A DNA stretch of 64,000 nucleotides, taken from positions 2,273,001-2,337,000 of the forward strand of contig NZ_CP052859.1 in assembly GCF_012935695.1 (NCBI RefSeq). The letters run 5' to 3'. The stretch's first letter is position 1, and the number at the start of each line of letters is the position of its first letter. Origin of the DNA: Pseudomonas sp. ADAK18 (GTDB taxonomy: Bacteria > Pseudomonadota > Gammaproteobacteria > Pseudomonadales > Pseudomonadaceae). Positions 54,022 to 62,912 of this stretch are shown here, one piece after another. Made by a program: the position numbers and the translations under genes. The notes beneath the pieces are model-generated. The model saw only the letters and a program-made list of their open reading frames with translations, searched no databases and had not been told where the DNA came from.

Positions 54022-55470
54022 TCAGGCCACGATGTCGCTGACGGCTGCCTGGCCTACGGTAGTGACGAGGAAATCCGCCACGCCATGCCCGGAGAAGTCC
54101 ACTGCCAGCGTGCCCAGGTTGGTACCTGAGGCATAGCTGAGCACTGCGTCGCCTGCGTGACCGGTGAACGAGTTCACGAAGCTCAGGCCGGCGCCTTTGG
54201 TGATACCGGTCAGGTCGATCTTGTCCGAACCCGAGGTGAAGTCCAGGATCTGATCCGCTGCACCCGGCTTGGAATCAGAGCTGGCACCGAACACAAAGGT
54301 GTCCGAACCTGCACCGCCCCACAGCTTGTCCGCACCGCCACCACCGAAGATGATGTCGTTACCGGCACCGCCTTTGAGGGTGTTGGCCGCAGCGTTACCG
54401 ATCAGCAGATCATTGCCGGAACCACCGATGGCGTTTTCTACGGTCACACCCTTGGCAATGGAAACGTTGCCAACCAGGCCACCAACGTCAGAGAGCGAGG
54501 TCTCATTGAGGTTGATTTTCTGGTTTTGGGTGAAGCCGGAGAAGTCCAGGGTGTCGTTGCCGCCACCGTCCCATACCGAGAACACCAGTTTGTCGGAGTT
54601 CGAGGTGGCGCTGAGGAAATCACGCCCGGTATTGGAGTTGAAGCCGTAGGTGGTGTCGCCCGAACGGGTTGCGTAATTGGCACCATAGAGCTTCTGGATC
54701 GCGGCGATGTCATCGATCAGCGGACCCGACGAGTAAGCTTCTACGCCGCCTTTGGTGAAGTTCTGGCTGGTGTTGCTCTCGCTCCAGTAGCTCATGACGC
54801 TGTAACCACGTGAATCTTGTCCGTAGTCCGCATCCTTGTAGGATGGGTTGCCAGTCCCGGCGTTGTAGTCGCCGGGGTGGGACAGGCCCAGGGTATGGCC
54901 AATTTCGTGGGTCAGTGTCTGACGACCGTAGTTGTTCAGGTCCGGTGTCTTGTTCGGCGTGTAGCTGCTATTGGTCAGGTACCAGGAGGTGCCATCAAGG
55001 CCACTCTCGTTGTACTTCTCGTTGGTACCCGGCAGATAGGCAAACGCTGCCGCGCCATCCTGGCCACTGCTGTAGTTGCCGAACGTCATATGGAAGTCAC
55101 CGCCCGAGGCTTTCTCGGTAAAGGTGACGTTGGCCACATCCGCCCAGGATTGCATGGCCAGCGCGGCCTGTGCTTTCTGCTGGGTGTTGAACTGGCTGAA
55201 CCCGGAGATACCATGGTTGTTCATGGTCGCCGTGGAAGCCGAGGTCAGGAAGGTGTAGGTAAGATCGATCTTGCCGTTGCCGTCAATGTCCCGGTACGCC
55301 GCGTTTTCGCGTAGTAGGTGGTCGGCTGCCTGGTCGACAGAGAACGAGGGTTTGCCATTGACCGTGAGGTTGCCGCCGCGGTCGTACTGATGGCTAAAGC
55401 TATCAATTTGCGTATAAGCGCTACTTGCTTGAGCCGCCGATACAATAGCTTTGTCTTTTACTTTTGACAT
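54022..55470 (-). CDS. aprX: Serralysin-type metalloprotease AprX (482 aa)
   Basis: Secreted zinc protease. The active site is [15 protein letters not shown] (HEXXHXXGXXH) with the Met-turn SVMSYWSE. The C-terminal RTX repeats ([31 protein letters not shown]) bind calcium, and the end ([14 protein letters not shown]) is the type I export signal. No N-terminal signal; a short propeptide is expected. The ATG at 55470 starts [10 protein letters not shown]. It heads the aprX-inh-aprDEF-prtAB-lipA locus. An RsmA/E-type motif overlaps its ribosome-binding site, and the promoter region is long and AT-rich. Confidence 0.95.
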   Translation of the reverse strand: MSKVKDKAIVSAAQASSAYTQIDSFSHQYDRGGNLTVNGKPSFSVDQAADHLLRENAAYRDIDGNGKIDLTYTFLTSASTATMNNHGISGFSQFNTQQKAQAALAMQSWADVANVTFTEKASGGDFHMTFGNYSSGQDGAAAFAYLPGTNEKYNESGLDGTSWYLTNSSYTPNKTPDLNNYGRQTLTHEIGHTLGLSHPGDYNAGTGNPSYKDADYGQDSRGYSVMSYWSESNTSQNFTKGGVEAYSSGPLIDDIAAIQKLYGANYATRSGDTTYGFNSNTGRDFLSATSNSDKLVFSVWDGGGNDTLDFSGFTQNQKINLNETSLSDVGGLVGNVSIAKGVTVENAIGGSGNDLLIGNAAANTLKGGAGNDIIFGGGGADKLWGGAGSDTFVFGASSDSKPGAADQILDFTSGSDKIDLTGITKGAGLSFVNSFTGHAGDAVLSYASGTNLGTLAVDFSGHGVADFLVTTVGQAAVSDIVA

Positions 55471-55476
55471 AAACGT

Positions 55477-55486
55477 ACTTCCTTGT
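55477..55486 (-). promoter_or_regulatory. RsmA/RsmE-binding motif over the aprX ribosome-binding site
   Basis: On the minus strand ACAAGGAAGT matches the ACANGGANGU consensus, with the GGA at the Shine-Dalgarno position seven bases before the ATG. This fits Gac/Rsm control known for exoprotease genes in fluorescent pseudomonads. Confidence 0.7.
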
Positions 55487-55900
55487 TTGCAAGTGGAACA
55501 GTTTTTGTCCGATAGCGACCATCTCTGGCGAGATCGTCCTATCACTCGCCTCTTATGAAGGCGGTAGAAAAACTGACACAATTCGAAATCAATCGTCCAG
55601 CACTTTTTTCACGACAAAAATGCGCTGGATCAACAACTCCTGCAAACACGGGCAAATGACTCTGAATATTCCTTTGTCTTGAGCCTTCATTGGGCTAAAC
55701 AGGTGCAAGCCTGTATTTAAATATTAAATACTACTAAAGCTTTAAGTGTTAAGCAGCTCACATTCAGCCGCTAAGTGGATCCAATATATTGTTTGGGTGC
55801 ACTAAGAAAGTGCCACCGTGTCATTACCAAGATTAAAGAGCCACTACTTTTAATAGTATTGACAGTGTGTCCCCTATTATGGGGACACACTTGCACAGCG
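55487..55900. promoter_or_regulatory. Long AT-rich aprX upstream region with a 10-bp stem-loop
   Basis: About 410 bases without a gene. 55700-55760 is strongly AT-rich (TATTTAAATATTAAATACTA), probably the aprX promoter area. GTGTGTCCCC (55865-55874) and GGGGACACAC (55881-55890) form a perfect 10-bp stem with a TATTAT loop; it could terminate the transcript arriving from the right or be an operator. Confidence 0.5.
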
Positions 55901-56001
55901 TGTAGCCGCTGCCGAGGTACGAGGCTGCGCTGGGTGGCGAAGCGACCCCGAGGGCGCTCCTGCGGACCGCATCGCAGCCTCGTGCCTCGTCAGCGGCTAC
56001 A
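55901..56001. repeat. REPIN of the TAGCCGCTGCCGAGG type, overlapping the P1 peptidase stop
   Basis: Outer arms TGTAGCCGCTGCCGAGG and ...TCAGCGGCTACA with an inner hairpin (CGAGGCTGCGC and complement). The terminal CTACA supplies the TAG stop of the peptidase gene (reverse strand, 55997-55999). Confidence 0.8.
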
Positions 56002-57103
56002 GCAGACGCGTACGCCAACCTGTTGTGCGCAACGCTCCGAGCAGTGTCTGCCCATCAAGCCCTGGCACCAAAACACCCTCGTCGGTATCCATGTCCTCCC
56101 CGGCGAGGATCGCATTAATGATCGCCTCCTCCACCGCCTCGGCGGCGGCACTGAACAGCGGCGAAATATGATCGTTGTTGACCATCGCCAACGGAGTGCT
56201 GAACGGCAAACCCTTGCGCCCATAATCCGCTGGCGGCAAATCCTGGTTGCCGGTGGCGAACGCCAGGAACAGGTCGCCACTGGAGTCCTCGGTGCCACCG
56301 CCCGTGCGAGCAATGCCGATGGACGCCCGTTGCGCCAACCGCTGGCACTGATGCGGCAGCAAGGGCGCGTCGGTGGCGAGAATCACCACGATCGAGCCCA
56401 TGCCCGGCGTGCCGCGCTCGGCAAACGGTGAAGGAATCTCTGTCAAGTGACGCCCCACCGGGTAACCATCCACCCGCAACTCCTGACGCTTGCCATGATT
56501 GGCCTGCACCAGCACCCCCACGGTCCAACCGCCCTGCTCCGCCGATAACCGGCGCGACGCCGTGCCGATACCGCCCTTGAATTCATGGCAGATCATCCCG
56601 GTACCGCCACCGACTGCGCCCTCCTGTACCGGGCCTGATACAGAGCCGGCCAAGGCTTCGCGAACATGCTCCGGGCCGACGTGCTGACCCCAGATGTCGT
56701 TGAGCAAGCCGTCATAGGTTTCCATCACCACCGGCATGCACCAATACACCGCAGGGTCCGCCAGCTTTTCCCGCTCCAGGGCAATCAAGGTGTCACGCAC
56801 AATGCCGATGCTGTGGGTATTGGTGATCGCCAGTGGCGTGGTCAGCAAGCCCGACTCGCTGATCCATTCCAGGCCAGTGGCGTCGCCGTTGCCATTGAGC
56901 ACGTGGTAGCCGGCAAAGCACGGTTGTTGCCGGGCCTCACCCGCTCGGGGCTGGATCACCGTCACGCCGGTGCGGACCTGTTTGCCATCGATGCGGGTCT
57001 TGAGGGTGCTGTGGCCAACCCGAACGCCTGGGACGTCGGTAATGGCATTCAATTCACCGGGCGTGCCCAGACCCAACGTGATGCCCAATTGACGTGCGCG
57101 CAT
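55997..57103 (-). CDS. P1-family (DmpA/BapA-like) aminopeptidase (368 aa)
   Basis: N-terminal nucleophile hydrolase that self-cleaves into two chains. The expected cleavage is before the Ser of GMGSIVVILATDAPLL, preceded by the typical RGTPGMG turn. Other family blocks: TDVPGVRVGHSTL, GNGDATGLEW and GGGTGMICHEFKGGIGTASRR. It removes N-terminal amino acids from peptides or D-/beta-amino acid peptides; the exact specificity is unknown. The ATG at 57103 follows AAGGAGTGGTT. It ends inside a REPIN. Together with the permease next upstream it may import and cleave peptides or amides. Confidence 0.88.
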   Translation of the reverse strand: MRARQLGITLGLGTPGELNAITDVPGVRVGHSTLKTRIDGKQVRTGVTVIQPRAGEARQQPCFAGYHVLNGNGDATGLEWISESGLLTTPLAITNTHSIGIVRDTLIALEREKLADPAVYWCMPVVMETYDGLLNDIWGQHVGPEHVREALAGSVSGPVQEGAVGGGTGMICHEFKGGIGTASRRLSAEQGGWTVGVLVQANHGKRQELRVDGYPVGRHLTEIPSPFAERGTPGMGSIVVILATDAPLLPHQCQRLAQRASIGIARTGGGTEDSSGDLFLAFATGNQDLPPADYGRKGLPFSTPLAMVNNDHISPLFSAAAEAVEEAIINAILAGEDMDTDEGVLVPGLDGQTLLGALRTTGWRTRLL

Positions 57104-57112
57104 AACCACTCC

Positions 57113-58477
57113 TTACAGTTTCTGGAACGCCGGACTCAACCGGCCGCTGATGCAATACAAAATCACCGACAGCGCCAACAAGCCGATGATAATCATGATG
57201 TCCCGGGCTGAAGCCTCAAGGATCAGGGTAAACAATAGATAGCTGGCTCCCAGTACTGCCAGCAGCGCCGGCAGTGGCCACAGTGGCATACGGTAGGGAT
57301 GCTCGCGATCACGCAGCAGTACCCGGCTCATCAGCGCGCTCAAGGCCACTATCAAGTACACCAGCATGATCAGCAGCACGCTGAAGGACGTCAGGTCCGC
57401 CAGGTTGGAGCTGAAACTGAGCAGCGCCGACGGAATCGCCAGGAACAGCGTCGCCAACCACGGTGAGTCCCAGCGCGGATGAATACGGGTGAACAGTTTA
57501 TTGATGCTCGGCGTCCACAACGCATCGCGACCACTGCTGAATACCACCCGGCCAATCTGGATGACGATGGCGACAATGGCATTGAAGACCGACAGGAAGA
57601 TCCCGGCGCTCACCAGCCGTGACAAGGTCTCATTGCCGTGGCTGGTCAACAGGTAACCGATAGGATCGGGGCTGCTGATCATTGCACTGAGGGATGGCGC
57701 GCCAATCAGCAGCGCCGTGATCGGTACCAATTCGATCACCACTACTAAACCCAAGGACCACAACACCGCCTTGTGCACGCCCTTGCCGCCACATTTCATG
57801 TCTTCGGCCAGCAGCACTGCCGGGCCATAGCCATTGAATGAGAACAGACCGATACCCACTGCGCCAATCACCAGAGCCCATGGCGCAAGGTGCAGCACGC
57901 CGTTTTCGACAATTTGCGGTTGGAACAACACGCTGGCCGACTGCACCGGATTGCCGAAACCGATAAACACGATCACCAGCAACGCGGCCACTTCCAACAG
58001 CAAGCAGGTGCCAGTAATCCAGGCGTTGAGCTTGATATTGAGAATACCCAGGGCGTAGCTGCAGACCACAATCACCAGGGCCACGGTTTGCGAGTCGAAT
58101 TTAGTGCCCAGGGCGTTATTGAGATAGGTTGCGGCACCGGTGGCCAGCACCGGCGGGATAAACAGCAACATCACCAGCACCGTGAGGAAGGTTGCGTAGC
58201 CGGCCATGCCGCCGAACACACGCTTGGCGTAAACGTATTCACCCCCGGCGCTGTTATGGGCACGGCCCAGTTCGGCGTAACAGAAGGCGAACATCAGCGC
58301 GAGCACCGCCGCCATCACGAAAGCCAGGAACACCCCGCTGCCGGCCTGCTGGATGGCAAACGGCGCGATCACGAATACGGAACTGGCCGGGGTCACCGCC
58401 GAGACGGTGATGGCGACTACGTCGAATACGCTTAACGTGGGTTTAAGCACGCCGTCTAGCGCGGGGGAAGCACTCAT
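57113..58477 (-). CDS. APC-superfamily amino-acid/amine permease (454 aa)
   Basis: About twelve hydrophobic segments, with the N-terminal VVAITVSAVTPASSVFVIAPF block and GGEYVYAKRVFGGMAG typical of the APC family. The ATG at 58477 has GAGGATAACGAC upstream. It lies nine bases from the P1 peptidase start, so the two form an operon. The divergent LuxR gene (198 bases between starts) is the likely regulator. Substrate not assignable. Confidence 0.87.
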   Translation of the reverse strand: MSASPALDGVLKPTLSVFDVVAITVSAVTPASSVFVIAPFAIQQAGSGVFLAFVMAAVLALMFAFCYAELGRAHNSAGGEYVYAKRVFGGMAGYATFLTVLVMLLFIPPVLATGAATYLNNALGTKFDSQTVALVIVVCSYALGILNIKLNAWITGTCLLLEVAALLVIVFIGFGNPVQSASVLFQPQIVENGVLHLAPWALVIGAVGIGLFSFNGYGPAVLLAEDMKCGGKGVHKAVLWSLGLVVVIELVPITALLIGAPSLSAMISSPDPIGYLLTSHGNETLSRLVSAGIFLSVFNAIVAIVIQIGRVVFSSGRDALWTPSINKLFTRIHPRWDSPWLATLFLAIPSALLSFSSNLADLTSFSVLLIMLVYLIVALSALMSRVLLRDREHPYRMPLWPLPALLAVLGASYLLFTLILEASARDIMIIIGLLALSVILYCISGRLSPAFQKL

Positions 58478-58675
58478 GTCGTTATCCTCGTAGTTATTCT
58501 TGGTTTGAGGCAGAAACGAAAAGGGATAGCAGTGCGGGATATGTTTCCCGCTGGCTGTCAGCGAATCTAGACCCTGTGTCTCAAGCAGCCAATTCCCCTA
58601 TTGGAGTACTCCCCTTGACGGGAACGGGCAAAAGCCGAAACCTTGCGCGATCTTTTCGCCGTCGGAGCACCGTAC

Positions 58676-59470
58676 ATGAGCCTGTTCAGGGAAGTCGGCA
58701 TGCACGCAGGACTGGGCCGAACCGTGTCACAGATTGGTACCGAGCGTTTCTGGAAGCAGTTGATCCTGTTGCTGCACCAATGCCTGCCCTTCGACAATGC
58801 CCTGGCGATTTTCTACCCCCTTGAGGGCGCGCCCCAGGCACTGGAGGAATACGACGCCCAACCCAGCAACAAACCCACACCGATGCTGATCTACCTCAAT
58901 GGGTTGTACTTGATCGATCCGTTTTTCCAGGCCTGTCGGGACGGCTACGCCAGCGGCGTGTACCACCTTGAAGAAGTGGCACCGGATCACTTTCGCCAGA
59001 GCGAATACTTCCTCAATTACTTCCACGACAACGTGCTGGAAGACGAGGCGCAGTTCATTCTGCAGTTGCCGGGCAGCGGGACCTTATCCCTGTCCCTGGG
59101 CATGCAGAGGATGTTTACCCCTGATGAAACGGGACTGCTGACCACCCTCTGCGCCTGGGTACTGCCGTTGATGCAACAGCATTGGCAACAAAGCACCCAG
59201 CGGGCGCCGGCGCCAGACGCCATGGCCAGCCAGATTCGTGATGCGTTGAGTCATTTTGGCAGCGGCGTGCTGTCGGAGCGCGAGCTGGAAATTGCTCGCC
59301 TGGTGCTGCGCGGGTTTTCTTCAAAGGCCATGGCCGAACGCCTGAGCATCTCACCGGACACGGTCAAGGTTCATCGCCGGCATCTGTATGCCAAGTTGGA
59401 TATCTCGTCACAGCCGGAGTTGTTTTCGTTGTTTATCCAATCGTTGGGGCATGATCTGGAGAACCCTTAG
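58676..59470 (+). CDS. LuxR-type (helix-turn-helix) transcriptional regulator (264 aa)
   Basis: The C-terminal GerE/LuxR domain has LSERELEIARLVLRGFSSKAMAERL and the recognition helix SPDTVKVHRRHLYAKL. The N-terminal 190 residues are not an acyl-homoserine-lactone binding domain by motif, so an amine or amino-acid signal is more likely. The ATG at 58676 follows GGAGCACCGTAC; a frame to 58643 would add 11 residues. Divergent from the permease-peptidase operon, which it probably controls. Confidence 0.85.
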   Translation: MSLFREVGMHAGLGRTVSQIGTERFWKQLILLLHQCLPFDNALAIFYPLEGAPQALEEYDAQPSNKPTPMLIYLNGLYLIDPFFQACRDGYASGVYHLEEVAPDHFRQSEYFLNYFHDNVLEDEAQFILQLPGSGTLSLSLGMQRMFTPDETGLLTTLCAWVLPLMQQHWQQSTQRAPAPDAMASQIRDALSHFGSGVLSERELEIARLVLRGFSSKAMAERLSISPDTVKVHRRHLYAKLDISSQPELFSLFIQSLGHDLENP

Positions 59471-59550
59471 CCTCGGCGTCGCATCCTACGCCACGCACCT
59501 CGTTCGTAGCAGCTGTCGAGCGCCAGCGAGGCTACGTAGAACACTGACCT

Positions 59551-59680
59551 GTGGCGAGGGGGCTTGCCCCCGTTGGGCTGCGAAGCGGCCCCAATAGGAT
59601 CGCTGAGTTTCTTCAGATAGATCGAGATGGCAGGTTTTAGGGCTGCTACGCAGTCCAACGGGGGCAAGCCCCCTCGCCAC
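59551..59680. repeat. REPIN of the GTGGCGAGGGGGCTTGCCCCC type
   Basis: Inverted GTGGCGAGGGGGCTTGCC... and ...GGCAAGCCCCCTCGCCAC with GGGCTGCGAAGCGGCCCC inner hairpins. It abuts the RAYT remnant. Confidence 0.85.
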
Positions 59681-59684
59681 AGGG

Positions 59685-59858
59685 TTAATGTGCGCCTCTA
59701 ATGACTGTTTTTTTCAAAGACCTTGAAAGGGCTGGCCCTAACTGCCAATCCTCAAAAATTGGTTCTCTGTGGTAAGTCACAGCGGTCAACAGATACACGC
59801 CACCCACCTCTGACGCCCGCCCGATCCTTAATCGTCCTGGGTTGTTCAATACAGGCAT
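59685..59858 (-). pseudogene. RAYT (REP-associated Y1 transposase) N-terminal remnant
   Basis: The ATG at 59858 has GGGAGGCAAGGA upstream. The first 41 residues match the N-terminus of IS200-like RAYT proteins (IGRASEVGGVYLLTAVTYHRE). The HUH and catalytic Tyr motifs are gone: after EDWQLG the frame enters a terminal repeat of the MITE-like element (GPALSRSLKKTV) and stops. So a RAYT gene was cut by the same repeat that bounds the elements at 17642 and 34685. Confidence 0.72.
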
Positions 59859-59948
59859 TCCTTGCCTCCCGTTCAATATTAGGAGGAAAGGAAAGTACCT
59901 GCTTTGTCGCTTAGACAGAGACGCAGATGAACAACGAAATATTGCCGA

Positions 59949-61028
59949 TCAACGCCCCGTGCGAATGGTGTTCCACACCCGCGTGCGAATCCGGTCGATG
60001 TTCAGCGGCATCGCTTCCAGGGCAAACAACTTGCCCATCATTTCCGGGCTTGGGTAGACCTTGGTGTCGCCCTTGATCGCCGGGTCCACCAGGCTGTCGG
60101 CCGCGGAGTTGCCGTTGGCGTAGTGCACGTGGTTGGTGATGCTGGCCATCACGTCGGGGCGCAGCAGGTAGTTCATGAAGGCATAACCGGCCTTTTCATC
60201 TGGAGCGTCGGCGGGCATGGCCACCATGTCGAACCAGATGGCAGCGCCTTCCTTGGGAATGTTGTAGCCGATCTTCACCCCGTTCTTGGCTTCAGTGGCG
60301 CGGCTTTCGGCTTGCAGGATGTCGCCGGAGAAGCCGACCGCAACGCAGATGTCGCCGTTGGCCAGGTCGCTGGTGTATTTCGAGGAATGGAAGTAACTGA
60401 CGTAAGGCCGCACTTTCATCAGCAGCGCTTCAGCTTTCTTGTAGTCCTCGGGGTTCTTGCTGTGGTGCGGCAGGCCCAGGTAATTCAGCGCGGCCGGCAG
60501 CAGTTCCGGGCCGTTGTCGAGGATAGCAACCCCGCACTTCTGCAGCTTTTCCATGTACTCGGGTTTGAAAATCAGGTCCCAGGAATCCACCGGGGCATTG
60601 TCCCCGAGCACGGCCTTGACCTTATCGATGTTGTAGCCAATACCCGTGCTGCCCCATAGGTACGGGAAGCCGTGAGCATTACCCGGGTCGTTGTTTTCAA
60701 GGGCCTTGAGCAGCACTGGATTGAGGTTTTTCCAGTTGGGCAACTGGCTCTTGTCGAGCTTCTTCAATGCCCCACCCTGGATCTGCCGGGCCATGAAGTG
60801 GTTGGAAGGAAACACCACGTCATAGCCGGATTTGCCGGTCATCAACTTGCCGTCGAGGGTTTCGTTGCTGTCATAGACGTCGTAGGTGAAGGCGATGCCG
60901 GTCTCTTTCTGGAAGTTCTTCGTGGTGTCCGGGGCGATGTAGTCCGACCAGTTGTAGATTTTTACCGTTTCAGCGGCCTGGCTGAGGGAGGCCACCAGCA
61001 ACAGGGGCAACAGGACAATGGGTTTCAT
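59949..61028 (-). CDS. Polyamine-type ABC transporter binding protein, PotF/SpuD-like (359 aa)
   Basis: Signal peptide (IVLLPLLLVASLSQA), then the PotF fold: KIYNWSDYIAPDTTKNF, YDVVFPSNHFMARQI, GSTGIGYNIDKV and a late TNHVHYANGN block. These match putrescine/spermidine binding proteins. No permease or ATPase gene is present nearby, so it may use a remote transporter or serve as a sensor. Neighbouring cupin and amine-oxidase-like genes support an amine substrate. Confidence 0.85.
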   Translation of the reverse strand: MKPIVLLPLLLVASLSQAAETVKIYNWSDYIAPDTTKNFQKETGIAFTYDVYDSNETLDGKLMTGKSGYDVVFPSNHFMARQIQGGALKKLDKSQLPNWKNLNPVLLKALENNDPGNAHGFPYLWGSTGIGYNIDKVKAVLGDNAPVDSWDLIFKPEYMEKLQKCGVAILDNGPELLPAALNYLGLPHHSKNPEDYKKAEALLMKVRPYVSYFHSSKYTSDLANGDICVAVGFSGDILQAESRATEAKNGVKIGYNIPKEGAAIWFDMVAMPADAPDEKAGYAFMNYLLRPDVMASITNHVHYANGNSAADSLVDPAIKGDTKVYPSPEMMGKLFALEAMPLNIDRIRTRVWNTIRTGR

Positions 61029-61088
61029 GAGTCGATTTCCTGGCGGTTATAGGGCTGTTTTTATGGCAGGCGATCAAGGATCAAAGGT

Positions 61089-61430
61089 TTACAGAATCAA
61101 CACGTAGGTCTTGCGCACGGTTTCCTGGATGTCCCAGATACCGGTGCTGTTGGCCGGCAACATGAGTGCATCACCGGCTTCGATGTGCAGGGTTTCGCCG
61201 TTGTCCGGGGTAAAAGTGCAGCGGCCCTGGATGAAGTGACAGAACTCCTGGGCGACGATCTGGCGACGCCAGCGCCCCGGGGTACATTCCCAGATGCCGG
61301 TCTCGACGTTATCGCTGCGCTCCACGCTCAAGGTCGAAGCCTGCGCAATGGGGCTACCCAAGGGCACGGCAACTGGCGCCGAATCCGGCAAGTGGGTGTC
61401 GAGGGCGTTTTTGAATTGGGTGATGCTCAT
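61089..61430 (-). CDS. Cupin-domain protein (113 aa)
   Basis: Small beta-barrel with the cupin motif around QEFCHFIQGRCTFTPD and GETLHIEAGDALMLPANSTG. Members next to amine-catabolic genes are often named (S)-ureidoglycine or polyamine-related; the reaction here is unknown. The start is ATG 61430 (a GTATGACC upstream ATG at 61436 is an alternative). It lies between the binding protein and the oxidase on the same strand. Confidence 0.75.
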   Translation of the reverse strand: MSITQFKNALDTHLPDSAPVAVPLGSPIAQASTLSVERSDNVETGIWECTPGRWRRQIVAQEFCHFIQGRCTFTPDNGETLHIEAGDALMLPANSTGIWDIQETVRKTYVLIL

Positions 61431-61457
61431 GGTCATACCTGTAGTGATTGAAACGAC

Positions 61458-62864
61458 TTAGTGCATGAAACCTTCCATAAACCCGGCGACCCCACTGGCC
61501 AAGCGTCGGCGCCAGGGCGCGGTGCTGGGGTTGGCGAGGGTCTGGTCTTCGTGGACAAAGCTGCGAATGATCGCGTTGTAGCCCAGCCAGCGGCAGGGTT
61601 CCGGCTCCCAGGCCTTGAGCGCGTCCAGGGAACCTTGAGGGATAACCCATGGCTGGCTGACCAGCGACGTGTCGAGGCCCAGGATCATGTCCGCCAGGGT
61701 CCGGCCGCCAAGGTTGCTGGCCCCTACGCCCTCACCGCCATAACCACCGGACAAGGCAATGCCCGTCGTGTGATCGCAGAGCATGTGCGGCCTGAAGCGC
61801 CGGGACATGCCCAGGTTGCCGCCCCAGGCGTGAGTGATGCGCACGTTCTTGAGTTGGGGAAACAGCTCGCCGAACAGATAGCGGCGCAGCTCGACTTCAC
61901 TGTTTGTAAGATCGAAGTTGTGCCGCAGCTTGCCGGCAAACTGATAGCCGCCACGGGCACCGAACACCAGGCGGTTGTCCATCGTGCGCTGGCCATAAGT
62001 GACCTGGCGGCTGCTTTCGCCAAACGCCTGGCCTCGGTTCAGGCCGATTTCGTCCCAGGTGCTGGCGGGCAGCGGCTCAGTGGCGACGATCAGGCTTTGT
62101 ACCGGCAACTGATAACGCCCCAACGGCGCCAAGGTCGTGGCATAGCCCTCGACGGCCGGCACCACCCAGGAAGCGCGGACCACTGCCTTGCCGGTGCGTA
62201 GACTGCCGGACTGCCAGTGGGTCACCGGGCTGTTTTCGTAGATGTTGACCCCCATTTGCTCGACCACGCGCGCCAGGCCGCGCACCAGCTTGGCCGGGTG
62301 AATAGTCGCAACATGGGGGGCGTAGATCCCGCCGTAGGGCTTGGCGATACGGATCTGCTCGGCCAACTGCTGCGGACTCAACCAGCGGTAATCGTCTTCG
62401 GTGAGGCCTTGGGCACGGAGCTTTTCCAGGTACTGGCGCAGGCTGGCTTCTTGCTCTGGATAACGGGCGGCGCAGTACAGCACGCCGCCCTTGCGGTAAT
62501 CACAGGCGATGCCTTCGCGCTCGATCACCTGGGCCACTTCATCGGGGATGCCATGCAGCAAGTCGAACGACGCGCGGCGTTGCTCGGGGGACAAACCCGA
62601 CAGTAAGCGGTCTTCCCCCAACAGATTGCCCATCAACCAGCCACCGTTGCGGCCCGAAGCGCCAAAACCGGCGGTTTGCGCCTCGATGATGGCGATCTTC
62701 AGTTCAGGGGCCTGGCGCTTGAGGTAGTAGGCGGTCCACAGCCCCGTATAACCGGCACCGATAATCACCACGTTGACGTCCAGGTCCTGCTCCAGGGACG
62801 GCCGCGCCACCAGCGGCTCGTCCAACTGGTCCATCCATAAACTGATATTGCGCCACGCCGGCAT
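61458..62864 (-). CDS. FAD-dependent amine oxidoreductase, PuuB-like (468 aa)
   Basis: DAO-family flavoenzyme: VVIIGAGYTGLWTAYYL is the FAD dinucleotide motif, followed by GASGRNGGW and late GGYGGEGVGASNLGG. Close in arrangement to PuuB, which oxidises gamma-glutamylputrescine. The ATG at 62864 has GTGGAGTTGGGT upstream; an ATG at 62879 is less well placed. It is the first gene of the minus-strand set with cupin and PotF-like protein. Substrate probably an amine or glutamyl-amine. Confidence 0.85.
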   Translation of the reverse strand: MPAWRNISLWMDQLDEPLVARPSLEQDLDVNVVIIGAGYTGLWTAYYLKRQAPELKIAIIEAQTAGFGASGRNGGWLMGNLLGEDRLLSGLSPEQRRASFDLLHGIPDEVAQVIEREGIACDYRKGGVLYCAARYPEQEASLRQYLEKLRAQGLTEDDYRWLSPQQLAEQIRIAKPYGGIYAPHVATIHPAKLVRGLARVVEQMGVNIYENSPVTHWQSGSLRTGKAVVRASWVVPAVEGYATTLAPLGRYQLPVQSLIVATEPLPASTWDEIGLNRGQAFGESSRQVTYGQRTMDNRLVFGARGGYQFAGKLRHNFDLTNSEVELRRYLFGELFPQLKNVRITHAWGGNLGMSRRFRPHMLCDHTTGIALSGGYGGEGVGASNLGGRTLADMILGLDTSLVSQPWVIPQGSLDALKAWEPEPCRWLGYNAIIRSFVHEDQTLANPSTAPWRRRLASGVAGFMEGFMH

Positions 62865-62912
62865 ACCCAACTCCACCATCCAAAATCGATGGTGTGATCC
62901 TAGTGCCTGACC

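Noticed and set aside
40273..59680. CRISPR array
   Set aside because: The repeats are REP/REPIN hairpins in intergenic gaps, without regular spacers or cas genes.
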